From assembly GCF_900129365.1 (NCBI RefSeq), contig NZ_FQVM01000032.1, forward strand, positions 1 to 25,873: a stretch of DNA of 25,873 nucleotides, given 5' to 3'. The notes beneath the pieces are model-generated. The model saw only the letters and a list, made by a program, of their open reading frames with translations, did not search any database and was not told the origin of the DNA. Made by a program: the position numbers and the translations under genes. The first letter of the stretch is position 1; each line of letters begins with the position of its first letter. Of the stretch, positions 14,968 to 23,048 are shown one piece after another. Source of the DNA: Clostridium fallax. GTDB lineage: Bacteria; Bacillota; Clostridia; Clostridiales; Clostridiaceae.

Positions 14968-15763
14968 TTATCTTATAGACTTAATAATTTTTTTCTTTGC
15001 ATCAAATTCTTCTGTTAATACACTCATATCCAATAATTGTTTATATTTAAATAACTCATCTGCAACCTATGTATTATTTATTACCTTAGTTACCTTAATA
15101 TTCTTAGCTTACTTATATGATTCTTTTCTTTATTAACTGTATTAACAAAGAAACTTACCGTTGTTTTAGATATATTTTCTATTGTTCTTGTAGTTGCTCC
15201 ATGTGTAATAGATATCTTTTCAAGCAACATTACAATTGGATGATATATACTGTTAATTTTATCTAATGGAATATCTATTAATTTTAATCCGTAAATCATG
15301 CCTTTGTCTAACATTAAAACACGCTTATTCGTGCAGACTATGAGCCAAGTATTCCTATCTATTAAACCACTTGTCATAGCTTTAATTTTTTCATCTACTC
15401 CAAGCACATTTGGTAATTCTAAAATTTCTTTTATAGTTCCCCAATCATCTTTACATAGTAAAGAATCTATTTCATTCTGAATATCGCTAACACTTTTTCT
15501 GCTAACTTTTTATTCTTTTACACTATAATTCTCCTGTAAATATGCTAAAGCTTTTTCACCATTTTTTAATTTATTGTTATATACTAAGTTTATAACTTTA
15601 TTACCTACAAAATTTGTATTACTACATTCGTTATACATGTAGATCTACAAAATAATTTCACTGCTTGTATATCAGTCAGTAATATTTTTTTATCTTCATA
15701 TATAACTTTATCTTCTAATAGAGTCCAATGTTTTTGCAATATAGCTTTAAAATCTAAATTCAT
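14968..15763 (-). pseudogene. Decayed PH-SHOCT protein gene
   Basis: Pieces of one protein lie in order on the minus strand but in different frames. An N-terminal part starts at ATG 15763 (MNLDFKAILQKHW, stops after 52 codons). Continuation in a shifted frame reads NFVGNKVINLVYNNKL to SVKE, then an in-frame stop. A bacterial PH-like domain follows (15090-15407 and upstream: DWGTIKEILELP, VDEKIKAMTSGL, NTWLIVCTNKRVLMLD). After another frameshift comes a C-terminal SHOCT domain (VADELFKYKQLLDMSVLTEE) ending at 14968, with a TAG just before it where Gln would fit. At least two frameshifts and two stops mean it is no longer functional as a whole. The intact relatives are PH-SHOCT proteins of unclear role. 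Confidence 0.85.
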
Positions 15764-15847
15764 ATTGTTTCACTCTTATGTTAAAAATACTTATTTATAT
15801 AAAATTAATTTTATTATAAATTTATCATTTTTCCATCTTATAGATAA

Positions 15848-15888
15848 AAAAGAGTATCAACAATAATTCTAATTATTGATACTCTTTT
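15848..15888 (-). terminator. Terminator of the ABC-F gene
   Basis: AAAAGAGTATCAA (15848-15860) pairs with its complement (15876-15888), with an AT-rich loop that extends the stem imperfectly. A U-run follows on the minus strand. It lies 33 bp past the stop codon. Confidence 0.8.
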
Positions 15889-15920
15889 AAAAGCATTATT
15901 TAATTAATTTATTATATGGA

Positions 15921-17477
15921 TTACACTATCTTAGTTGTCCATTCCTCACAATTCCAAACATCTGTTACAACATCTCTATAGAATTCTGGTTCGTGGCAAA
16001 CTAAAAGTATTGTTCCTTTGTATTCTTTTAATGCTCTTTTTAATTCATCTTTAGCATCTACATCTAAGTGGTTTGTAGGCTCATCAAGAATTAGTATATT
16101 AGTATCTTTATTTATAAGCTTACATAATCTTACCTTAGCCTGTTCTCCTCCACTTAATACGCAAATTTTGCTTTCTATTAGCTTAGTTGTTAATCCACAT
16201 TTAGCTAAAGCTGATCTTACTTCATATTGAGTGTATGAAGGGAACTCTTCCCATACCTCTTCAATACAGCTTTTATAGTTGGCTTCTTTTATTTCTTGCT
16301 CAAAGTAACCCATTTCTAAATAGTCACCTAGCTCAACTTCTCCACTTATTGGTTTTATTTGTCCAAGTAAGCTTTTTAAAAGTGTTGATTTACCAAGACC
16401 ATTTGCTCCAACTAAAGCTATTTTTTGTCCTCTTTCCATTCTTAAGTTAAGAGGTTTTGAAAGTGGAGAATCATATCCTATAACTAAATCTCTAGTTTCA
16501 AAAATCATCTTTCCTGATGTTCTACCTTGCTTAAAGTTAAAAGTTGGCTTTGGCTTTTCTGCTGCAAGTTCTATTATATCCATCTTATCTAATTTCTTTT
16601 GTCTAGCTCTTGCCATACCTGTTGTTGCAACTCTTGCTTTATTTCTAGCAATAAAGTCTTCTAACTTTGCAATTTCTTGCTGTTGTCTTTCATAAGCAGC
16701 TTGAACTTGCTTTTTATTTGCTTCATATATTCTCATGAAGTTATCATAATCTCCTACGTATCTTGTAAGAGTTCTATTTTCTACGTGATAAATTAAGTTT
16801 ATAACACTATTTAAAAATGGTATATCGTGAGATATTAATATAAATGCATTTTCATAGTTTTGTAAGTATCTTTTTAACCATTCTATATGCTCTTCATCTA
16901 AGTAGTTTGTAGGCTCATCTAATAAAAGTATATCAGGATTTTCTAGAAGTAATTTTGCTAATAATACCTTTGTTCTTTGTCCTCCACTTAGGTCAGTAAC
17001 ATCTTTATCTAGTCCAATATCTCTTAATCCTAATCCACCAGCAACTTCTTCTACCTTTGCATCTATCATATAGAATCCATTGTTATCTAATAAATCTTGT
17101 ATAGTTCCCATGTCTTCTAATAATTTTTCAAGCTCTTCTGGTGATGCATCAGCCATTTTATCAGTTATTTCAAGCATTTCTTTCTCTAAATCAAATAAAT
17201 ATTTAAAAGCATCTCTTAAAACATCTCTTATAGTTTGACCTTTAGTAAGCTCTGCATGCTGATCCATATATCCAACTCTTACTCTATTACTCCATTGAAT
17301 GCTACCTTCATCTGGCATAAGTTTTCCTGTTATTATGTTCATAAAAGTAGACTTACCTTCACCATTAGCACCAATAAGACCTACGTGCTCTCCTTTTAAC
17401 AATCTAAAGGATACATCTTCAAATATGGCCCTATCTCCAAAGCCATGATTCATATTTTTAACTGTTAGTATACTCAT
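15921..17477 (-). CDS. ABC-F family ATPase (ribosome-associated)
   Basis: The 518-residue soluble protein has two ABC domains and no membrane part. Walker A motifs are at 36-44 (GANGEGKST) and 357-365 (GANGLGKST), signatures at 163-167 (LSGGQ) and 441-445 (LSGGE), Walker B/DEPTN at 184-191 and 461-468. Between them a charged helical linker (about 245-310) corresponds to the segment that reaches toward P-site tRNA in EttA-like proteins. ABC-F proteins act on stalled or initiating ribosomes; some protect against antibiotics. The linker is short, resembling housekeeping members such as the YkpA/YbiT group more than resistance factors. GGGAGATG precedes the start. Confidence 0.92.
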   Translation of the reverse strand: MSILTVKNMNHGFGDRAIFEDVSFRLLKGEHVGLIGANGEGKSTFMNIITGKLMPDEGSIQWSNRVRVGYMDQHAELTKGQTIRDVLRDAFKYLFDLEKEMLEITDKMADASPEELEKLLEDMGTIQDLLDNNGFYMIDAKVEEVAGGLGLRDIGLDKDVTDLSGGQRTKVLLAKLLLENPDILLLDEPTNYLDEEHIEWLKRYLQNYENAFILISHDIPFLNSVINLIYHVENRTLTRYVGDYDNFMRIYEANKKQVQAAYERQQQEIAKLEDFIARNKARVATTGMARARQKKLDKMDIIELAAEKPKPTFNFKQGRTSGKMIFETRDLVIGYDSPLSKPLNLRMERGQKIALVGANGLGKSTLLKSLLGQIKPISGEVELGDYLEMGYFEQEIKEANYKSCIEEVWEEFPSYTQYEVRSALAKCGLTTKLIESKICVLSGGEQAKVRLCKLINKDTNILILDEPTNHLDVDAKDELKRALKEYKGTILLVCHEPEFYRDVVTDVWNCEEWTTKIV

Positions 17478-17682
17478 TTTTCATCTCCCTTTGTAAGATT
17501 AATTTATTATTTTAAAGCTATTATTTATTTCGTATATAAAAATTTTTCAAATAAATTTATTATAAATTATACTTTAAAGTTACACAATATAATAAAATAT
17601 GGTTTTAAAAAATTTATTAAATTATATTTTATTTTAAAATTGCTTTTAATTTAGTTCTTAAAATTGTTTTTATTTTATAAAA

Positions 17683-17720
17683 AAATTACAATAATCACTG
17701 CACAATGATTATTGTAATTT
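17683..17720 (-). terminator. Terminator of the CPBP protease gene
   Basis: A perfect 15-bp stem (17683-17697 with 17706-17720) with an 8-base loop is followed on the minus strand by a U-run (17676-17682). It lies about 65 bp past the stop. The rest of the gap 17478-17786 is AT-rich, holds the upstream region of the ABC-F gene and shows no other clear feature. Confidence 0.85.
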
Positions 17721-17786
17721 AAATAACTAGTAGCTGTCAAAAATAAATAGTAAATATTTTTATATTATATAATTTCTGTTTAAAAC

Positions 17787-18701
17787 TTATATAAAAATTG
17801 TCATATAAAGAAAATAAACTATTATAGATAGTATAAATGAAATATCAAAAATTCTATCTTTTACATTTTCCTCTTCTCTATAATAAGTATCTACTACCCC
17901 TCTTTTATTAGCTAATTTTTTTAGTTTCTTAATTGCTATAAATATAAAGAAAGTAAATAAAATAGCAATTACTGCCCAAAAAGCTCCAATTCCAACTTTC
18001 ATCCAAATAGGAAAATTTAATATAGTATTTGATGCTTCAATAATACTATCTGTTGATACTGTTCCTGATAATTTTTGTATCGTAACTTGAAGTCCATTAA
18101 TAGTAAAGTGAGCTATTGATGCAACAAATATACTATTACTTGTCCTTACCATATAAGCAAATACTCCACCTAATAGGGCAGTATATAAGAATTGACTTGT
18201 TGTTAAATGAAACATTCCAAACATAAACCCAATAACTATCGCTGCTTTTATTTTACTTTTCTTATCATAACCTTTTAAGATTATTCCTCTTAAAGTTATT
18301 TCTTCTGTTATAGCAGGCATTACAGCTACAGCTAAAAGAAGTATTATATAAGGAGCAGAACTCATCTCATTCATAACTATAGCTGTATCATTTCTAAAGA
18401 AAAAAGATGTTATAGTTGATAAAAATATTAAAATTGGTTGACTTAATATACCTATAAGTACAGCTAAAGCTCCTTCGTTAAAGCTTATAGGATTTAATCT
18501 TAAAGTATCTTTTACAGATTCTTTGGTAACTATAAAATATATAATTGCTGGAATTATAAAAATAATTATATGATTTAAAACTAATGCTCCAATAAGCGGT
18601 AATTTTAAGTTTAAAAATATAGGAGCTAAAATCATTGGTCCTAAAATTTCTAATAATAATATTATTAGAAAGTAGGTATTTGCCCTAAGAACTTTATTCA
18701 T
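17787..18701 (-). CDS. CPBP family intramembrane metalloprotease
   Basis: The 304-residue protein has about eight hydrophobic segments and the CPBP (Abi/CAAX-like) motifs: EEITLRG (133-139) with the paired glutamates and Arg138, FGMFH (161-165) with His165, and HFTIN (198-202) with His198 and Asn202. These form the intramembrane catalytic site. Family members act in protein prenylation-type processing, bacteriocin self-immunity or membrane protein cleavage. No bacteriocin gene is seen nearby, so the substrate is open. AGGAGGG precedes the ATG. A charged C-terminal segment (about 265-285) precedes a last helix. Confidence 0.9.
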   Translation of the reverse strand: MNKVLRANTYFLIILLLEILGPMILAPIFLNLKLPLIGALVLNHIIIFIIPAIIYFIVTKESVKDTLRLNPISFNEGALAVLIGILSQPILIFLSTITSFFFRNDTAIVMNEMSSAPYIILLLAVAVMPAITEEITLRGIILKGYDKKSKIKAAIVIGFMFGMFHLTTSQFLYTALLGGVFAYMVRTSNSIFVASIAHFTINGLQVTIQKLSGTVSTDSIIEASNTILNFPIWMKVGIGAFWAVIAILFTFFIFIAIKKLKKLANKRGVVDTYYREEENVKDRIFDISFILSIIVYFLYMTIFI

Positions 18702-18870
18702 TATATCCCTCCTTTTATTTAAGTTTAAAATTTTTATCTATATAAATATAATTACATAAATAATTAAAATAAAATACCAATAATAGATTTAATTTTGAAT
18801 AAAGATTTTTTTATTGGTAATAATAAAAATAGAAGGTAAAACTTCTTACGAAATCGCCTCTCCCCCATTT
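18702..18870 (-). other. Leader of the CPBP gene with hairpins and a GC-rich patch
   Basis: On the minus strand this region begins with GGGGGAGAGGCG (18856-18867), which stands out in AT-rich surroundings. It is followed by a small hairpin AGAAG/CTTCT (18842-18846 with 18831-18835) and a U-rich tail. A 9-bp inverted repeat TACCAATAA/TTATTGGTA (18775-18783 with 18811-18819), also followed by a T-rich stretch, comes next. Both hairpins could act as attenuators. No known riboswitch was recognised. Confidence 0.4.
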
Positions 18871-18886
18871 TATTTATATATAAAAG

Positions 18887-18928
18887 AATCCTCTTATGGT
18901 GTGATTTTATTCATACTATAAGAGGATT
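18887..18928. terminator. Terminator of cinA
   Basis: AATCCTCTTAT (from 18887) pairs with ATAAGAGGATT (to 18928), extended by a few inner pairs. The T-run is stronger on the plus strand, but only the minus-strand cinA ends here (18 bp past its stop). Confidence 0.75.
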
Positions 18929-18946
18929 TGCTTTTTTATAATCATT

Positions 18947-20176
18947 TTAAATCTCTCTTCTTAGCCAATCTAAAATATTCATAACAGTTCTTATTCTTAT
19001 TTTTTGTCTATCACCTTGAAGGTTAAGCTTTTTAACCCTTACTTCTCCATTTATAGATAATCCAATATACACTAATCCTACTGGTTTTTCTTTTGTTCCT
19101 CCATCAGGTCCGGCTAAGCCAGTAGTTGAAAGACCTATATTAGTTTCTGATGTTTTGGCAATTCCTAAAGCCATCTCCCTTGCAGTTTCTTCACTTACTG
19201 CACCATATTTATCTAAAGTTTCTTTCTTTACACCTAACCTTTTAATCTTAGCTTCATTAGAATAAGTTACTGCACCTTCTAAAAAAACTTTAGATATTCC
19301 TGGGTAATTTATAAGAGTAGATGCTAACATACCACCAGTACAGGATTCTGCTGTAGATATAGTTAAGTTTTTAGAAATTAACTTTTTAGCTACAACCTCT
19401 TCTAAAGTGGTATCTTCTCCTTCTCCATATATATTATCTCCAAGTCTTTCTCTTATTTCTTTTTCCACTGGTTCAATTATTTTTAAGGCAGTATTTTTAT
19501 CCTTTGCCTTTGCTGTTATTCTTAATGTTACATCCTTATCTTTAGCATAAGGAGCTATAGTTGGATTACTTTGATTATCTATTAAGTCTTCTATCTTTTC
19601 TGCCATATACCCTTCTCCAATGCCAAAAATTCTTAATACCTTTGATACTAAAACCTCATTAGTAAACTTATTTAAATATGGCATAACATAATTTTTAAAC
19701 ATAGGTTTCATTTCCCTTGGAGGTCCAGGTAAAATTATTATTATTTTGTTTTCTTCTTCTATTATGGCTCCTGGTGCTGTTCCATTAGGGTTAGGTAAAA
19801 CTATAGATCCTTTTGGAAAATACGCTTGCTTTTTATTGCCACCTTTTAATTCTCTACCATTTTTCTTAAAATAACTTTCTATGTACTTTAAAGATTCTTC
19901 ATCTAAAATTAATTCTCTATTAAAATATTTAGAAGCCATTTCCTTGGTTAAATCATCTTTCGTTGGCCCAAGGCCTCCTGTAGTTATTATAATGTCTGCT
20001 CTCTTAAAGCCTTCTTTAAAAGCCTCTAAAACTCTTTCCTCATTATCTCCTATAACAGATTGGTGATACACATCTATACCATTATCAGCTAACTGCTTTG
20101 ATAAATATTGTGCATTAGTATTTACAATATCTCCTAATAGGATTTCTGTTCCTATTGCAATTATTTCTGCTTTCAT
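18947..20176 (-). CDS. cinA: CinA: competence/damage-inducible protein, NMN amidohydrolase type
   Basis: The 409-residue two-domain protein matches CinA. The N-terminal molybdopterin-binding-like domain (about 1-170) shows AIGTEILLGDIVNTNAQYL, TTGGLGPTKDDLT and PGPPREM. The C-terminal PncC-type domain (about 255-409) shows STAESCTGG, PGISKVFLEGAVTYSNEAK, VSEETAREMA and GLAGPDGGT. PncC domains deamidate nicotinamide mononucleotide, a by-product of NAD-dependent DNA ligase; the N-terminal domain can act as a pyrophosphatase in some relatives. CinA is linked to recA and competence in other Firmicutes; recA is not in this window. AGGAGTGG precedes the start. Confidence 0.95.
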   Translation of the reverse strand: MKAEIIAIGTEILLGDIVNTNAQYLSKQLADNGIDVYHQSVIGDNEERVLEAFKEGFKRADIIITTGGLGPTKDDLTKEMASKYFNRELILDEESLKYIESYFKKNGRELKGGNKKQAYFPKGSIVLPNPNGTAPGAIIEEENKIIIILPGPPREMKPMFKNYVMPYLNKFTNEVLVSKVLRIFGIGEGYMAEKIEDLIDNQSNPTIAPYAKDKDVTLRITAKAKDKNTALKIIEPVEKEIRERLGDNIYGEGEDTTLEEVVAKKLISKNLTISTAESCTGGMLASTLINYPGISKVFLEGAVTYSNEAKIKRLGVKKETLDKYGAVSEETAREMALGIAKTSETNIGLSTTGLAGPDGGTKEKPVGLVYIGLSINGEVRVKKLNLQGDRQKIRIRTVMNILDWLRREI

Positions 20177-20404
20177 ACTACCACTCCTAATAATTTATCT
20201 TAATATATATTTTAACATAAATATACAATATTGCTTTAAATTAAAACTTTACATTTTATTTTAAATTAATATTTTAATTTATGTTATATTGTTACATAAA
20301 AAAATTTTATAATACTTATTGAAATTTTTAATTATAGTACTTTAATTTTATAAAATAAAAAATATTTTTATTTTATAATTTTTCTTTAAGATTAATTTAT
20401 CTAT

Positions 20405-20502
20405 AAAATCAAACTGCCTACTAAAAATAAGGACTTCCTTATTAATAGTAGGCATATGTAAAAAATTCTTATGTTTCAACTTATTTTATACCTTTTTTAA
20501 GG
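20405..20502 (-). ncRNA. Candidate small RNA or attenuated leader upstream of cinA
   Basis: A good minus-strand promoter (20509-20537) is followed within about 100 bases by a compound hairpin. Its outer stem is TGCCTACTA/TAGTAGGCA (20415-20423 with 20446-20454), its inner stem AATAAGGA/TCCTTATT (20426-20433 with 20436-20443), and it has a short U-rich tail. The 5' end can form ACCTT/AAGGT. No open reading frame is apparent. It could equally be the early part of the cinA transcript or the terminator of the upstream phosphatase gene. The rest of 20177-20404 is AT-rich, with a 7-bp inverted repeat near 20279. Confidence 0.35.
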
Positions 20503-20508
20503 TGGGTT

Positions 20509-20537
20509 AGTATAAAATAATTATTATGTTAAAACAA
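20509..20537 (-). promoter_or_regulatory. Minus-strand promoter in the cinA/phosphatase gap
   Basis: On the minus strand, -35 TTGTTT (20532-20537), a 17-bp spacer and -10 TATACT (20509-20514) are seen. The start would be near 20502. The stretch 20538-20672 holds nothing I can name. Confidence 0.55.
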
Positions 20538-20672
20538 AAGAATTGTTAACTAAAGTATTAATCTCAAATAAATTATTTATTCATAAGTTTATCTTGATTA
20601 ATATCTCTCGTCCTCGCTAATTATTGTATGTTGTTTAGCATTAATTTATTCCTATAAATAAATTTAAATTTA

Positions 20673-21284
20673 TTATTTTTTATAATGTGAAGTATCATTA
20701 ACAGACATAAGCTTAATCTTATTATCATCTAACTTTACATGTGTTAAACTAGCTTGTCCAAAAATTACATCTTCATACTCCATTTTTGCTTTCTTCGCAA
20801 AGTATGCCATTACGAATTTTAATGTCATTCCATGAGTTACAATTAATATATCCTTATATTTATTATTTTGTATAATCTCATCTAATATATTATGTACTCT
20901 TTCAGAAACGTTATTTATTGTTTCTCCACCAAAAGGTTTATATTCTACAGGATTATTATATAAATTATATATCTCATCTTTATATTCTGGATGACTTTCT
21001 ATTTCTTCTAAAGTCATACCTTCCCAGTTTCCAAAACCCATCTCTCTTAAATCATCTGATTTTATTATTTCTATGTTTTTACTGCCTTTTATAATATTTG
21101 CTGTATCATAAGCTCTTTTAAGAGGACTAGCATAAATCACATCAAGATTTATATCTTGTAATCTATCTCTTAATGCTTCTGCTTGCTTTAAACCAAGCTC
21201 TGTAAGGTTTGAATTTCTCCACCCTTGCATTCTTTTTTCTGTATTCCATTCTGTTTCTCCATGTCTTGTTATATAAATATTCAT
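20673..21284 (-). CDS. Histidine phosphatase family protein (phosphoglycerate mutase-like)
   Basis: The 203-residue protein has the phosphatase hallmark TRHGETEWN (6-14) with phospho-accepting His8 and Arg7. Also present are Arg57 in SPLKRAYDTA, an acidic residue in LREMGFGNWEG (Glu81) and the second catalytic histidine in VTHGMTLKF (His151). It fits cofactor-independent-of-2,3-BPG phosphatases such as PhoE, CobC or GpmB-like enzymes rather than true glycolytic mutases, which are longer. The substrate is not predictable. GGAGG precedes the ATG. It appears monocistronic. Confidence 0.92.
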   Translation of the reverse strand: MNIYITRHGETEWNTEKRMQGWRNSNLTELGLKQAEALRDRLQDINLDVIYASPLKRAYDTANIIKGSKNIEIIKSDDLREMGFGNWEGMTLEEIESHPEYKDEIYNLYNNPVEYKPFGGETINNVSERVHNILDEIIQNNKYKDILIVTHGMTLKFVMAYFAKKAKMEYEDVIFGQASLTHVKLDDNKIKLMSVNDTSHYKK

Positions 21285-21362
21285 AAAAATCCTCCATAAT
21301 ATTTAAAATTATTTTAAGTAATTCTATATTAAATATTATCATTTATTCTTAAATATAAAAAT

Positions 21363-21401
21363 AAAAATTAAGCTATCTCTAAAAGAGATAGCTTAATTTT
21401 T
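21363..21401. terminator. Strong bidirectional terminator after glcK
   Basis: A perfect 18-bp stem (21363-21380 with 21384-21401) with a three-base loop has A-runs and T-runs at its base. It lies 18 bp past the glucokinase stop codon. Confidence 0.9.
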
Positions 21402-21418
21402 ATACAAATCCTAAAATT

Positions 21419-22369
21419 CTATTCTTCACTTTCCATTATTGCTAATGCAACAGCTCCTATAACTCCTGCATCTGTTCCTAATCCAGCAGGTAATATTTTG
21501 CAGTTTTCTGCCATTGTTTTGAAGCATCTTGTATTTACAACTTCTCTTACTTTTTCGAAAACTATTTCTCCTGCTTTTGAAACTCCACCACCAATTATTA
21601 CAGCTTCTGGATCAAAAGTTACTACTGCATTGCTAACACCTATTCCTAGATAATTTAAAGCTTTATCTACTATATCTTTTGCAACCTTATCTCCAGCAGC
21701 AGCTTCAACAAAAACTTCATATGATGTTATGTTATCATATTTTTTTAATGAAGTCTCAACATTACTTTCAGCAGCTTCTATTCCTCTTTTACCTATTGCT
21801 GTACCTGATGAAAGTGCTTCTAAACAACCAATATTTCCACAATTACATCTTGGTCCATCTGGTAATATTGTTGTATGACCTATTTCTAAAGCGTTGCAAG
21901 TAGCTCCTCTATAGATTTTACCATCTAAGATAGCTCCTCCACCAACACCAGTGCTTACTGTAAAGTAAACCATATTTTTACAGCCCTTTCCTGCTCCAAA
22001 CATAAACTCTCCAATAGCTGCAACATTTGCATCATTATCAAGATAAACAGGTATATCAAATTTTTCTGATAACGGTTTAACTAGGTTAAAGTTTTTGAAT
22101 GGTAAATTAGGAGTGGAAATTATAACACCTTCTTTTGCATCTAAAGGTCCTGGTGATCCTATTCCTATTGCTTTCACATCATTTAATGTAACTTTTCCCT
22201 CTGCAATTACAGTTTCTACAGTTTGAATTATTCTATTTAATACTGGTAATTCTCCCTCTTTGGCTTGTGTAGGTACAGTTGTTTGACTTACAACATTACC
22301 CTCTAAATCAGCAAGAACTGTATTTATTTTAGTACCTCCAAGGTCTACTCCTATTACGTAATTTTTCAT
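21419..22369 (-). CDS. glcK: ROK family glucokinase
   Basis: The 316-residue cytoplasmic kinase phosphorylates glucose with ATP. It shows the phosphate loop GVDLGGTK (7-14), the catalytic motif DNDAN (111-115), the ST-GVGGG loop (139-145), EIGHT (162-166) and the ROK zinc signature CNCGNIGCLEAL (175-186, with His165 as fourth ligand). A further glycine-rich motif VIIGGGVSKAG lies near 259-269. Length and motifs fit the glucokinase branch of ROK proteins and not the repressors, which carry an extra DNA-binding domain. The ribosome binding site is an all-G run (22376-22381). Confidence 0.93.
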   Translation of the reverse strand: MKNYVIGVDLGGTKINTVLADLEGNVVSQTTVPTQAKEGELPVLNRIIQTVETVIAEGKVTLNDVKAIGIGSPGPLDAKEGVIISTPNLPFKNFNLVKPLSEKFDIPVYLDNDANVAAIGEFMFGAGKGCKNMVYFTVSTGVGGGAILDGKIYRGATCNALEIGHTTILPDGPRCNCGNIGCLEALSSGTAIGKRGIEAAESNVETSLKKYDNITSYEVFVEAAAGDKVAKDIVDKALNYLGIGVSNAVVTFDPEAVIIGGGVSKAGEIVFEKVREVVNTRCFKTMAENCKILPAGLGTDAGVIGAVALAIMESEE

Positions 22370-22393
22370 AGTTTTCCCCCCACATAGTATAAC

Positions 22394-22444
22394 ATTTTAT
22401 AGGATAATCTTCGTACTCTTATAAAATACAGCTTAATTATAGCA
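22394..22444 (-). promoter_or_regulatory. glcK promoter and leader hairpin
   Basis: On the minus strand an extended -10 TGCTATAAT (22436-22444) is clear; the -35 is weak. The roughly 60-base leader contains an 8-bp inverted repeat (22394-22401 with 22420-22427), which can form a hairpin ahead of the ribosome binding site. Confidence 0.55.
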
Positions 22445-22486
22445 TAAAAACACCCTTCTAACTATATGGTAATCTTCTAGAAAAAC

Positions 22487-22723
22487 TTACTTATTTTTAT
22501 ATGCATTAATAAAATATTTTCCATTAGAATCATAACCCTCATTTATTATATTAAATCCACTATCCTTTAACATCGAAGAAACTATACTAATATTCTCATT
22601 GGAAGAATTATTCATAGATAAATGAAAAGAATCAGTATTGTCAACTATTCCGATATAATCATATATGTTACTATAATCACTTAATCCAATTTCTCCTGTA
22701 ATCTCCATTTTATAGTCTGACAT
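22487..22723 (-). CDS. Hypothetical 78-residue protein
   Basis: I do not recognise it. The product is small, acidic to neutral and rich in Asn, Ser, Asp and Tyr (MSDYKMEITGEIGLSDYSNI; HLSMNNSSNENISIV; the end GYDSNGKYFINAYKNK). There is no signal peptide or membrane helix. The alternating hydrophobic pattern suggests a small alpha/beta domain. AGGGGGT lies 7 bases before the ATG, and there is a convincing promoter upstream, so it is probably expressed. It precedes glcK on the same strand, but glcK has its own -10. Confidence 0.65.
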   Translation of the reverse strand: MSDYKMEITGEIGLSDYSNIYDYIGIVDNTDSFHLSMNNSSNENISIVSSMLKDSGFNIINEGYDSNGKYFINAYKNK

Positions 22724-22735
22724 ATAATATACCCC

Positions 22736-22750
22736 CTAACTTAGAGTTAG
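22736..22750 (-). repeat. CTAACT/AGTTAG hairpin or operator before the 78-residue gene
   Basis: A 6-3-6 inverted repeat (22736-22741 with 22745-22750) sits immediately upstream of the all-G ribosome binding site. It could be an RNA hairpin or a repressor site. Confidence 0.4.
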
Positions 22751-22784
22751 AAATTGAAAATTTTATTAGATTTAAATTTTATTA

Positions 22785-22812
22785 ATATTAATTTATCCAA
22801 AATATATATCAA
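22785..22812 (-). promoter_or_regulatory. Promoter of the 78-residue protein gene
   Basis: On the minus strand, -35 TTGATA (22807-22812), a 16-bp spacer and -10 TAATAT (22785-22790) are seen. Between here and the terminator at 22963 the DNA is very AT-rich with no recognisable feature. Confidence 0.5.
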
Positions 22813-22962
22813 CTATACGAAAAATATGTATTACAGTAGCTCTTATTTTATATAACACTAATCCTTATATTATATTTATAATTTATTGACATGAATATTG
22901 TATTTATAATTTTTTATAATTAATACTGTATTTCTTAATAATTTAATTAAAAATTTATAAAA

Positions 22963-23012
22963 AAAAAGCTATGAATTTTTAAAAATTAAAACTTTTATAT
23001 TCATAGCTTTTT
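22963..23012. terminator. Terminator of the EF-G paralogue gene
   Basis: AAAAAGCTATGAAT (22963-22976) pairs with its exact complement (22999-23012) around a 22-base AT-rich loop. A- and T-runs flank both sides, and it lies 36 bp past the stop. Confidence 0.8.
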
Positions 23013-23048
23013 ATTAAATTTATTTAGGTACTTTTATAAATTAACATT

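Noticed and set aside
15090..15407. Intact 105-residue PH-domain gene
   Set aside because: Matching upstream and downstream parts of the same protein in other frames show it is a fragment of a pseudogene.
18766..18870. 34-residue basic hydrophobic peptide (MGERRFRKKFYLL...) on the minus strand
   Set aside because: No ribosome binding site precedes its ATG, and the hairpins fit a leader RNA better. A toxin-like peptide was considered, but there is no support.
20590..20660. Short frame ending IISEDERY on the minus strand
   Set aside because: Only about 15 open codons between stops, with no start or ribosome binding site; treated as chance or an old remnant.
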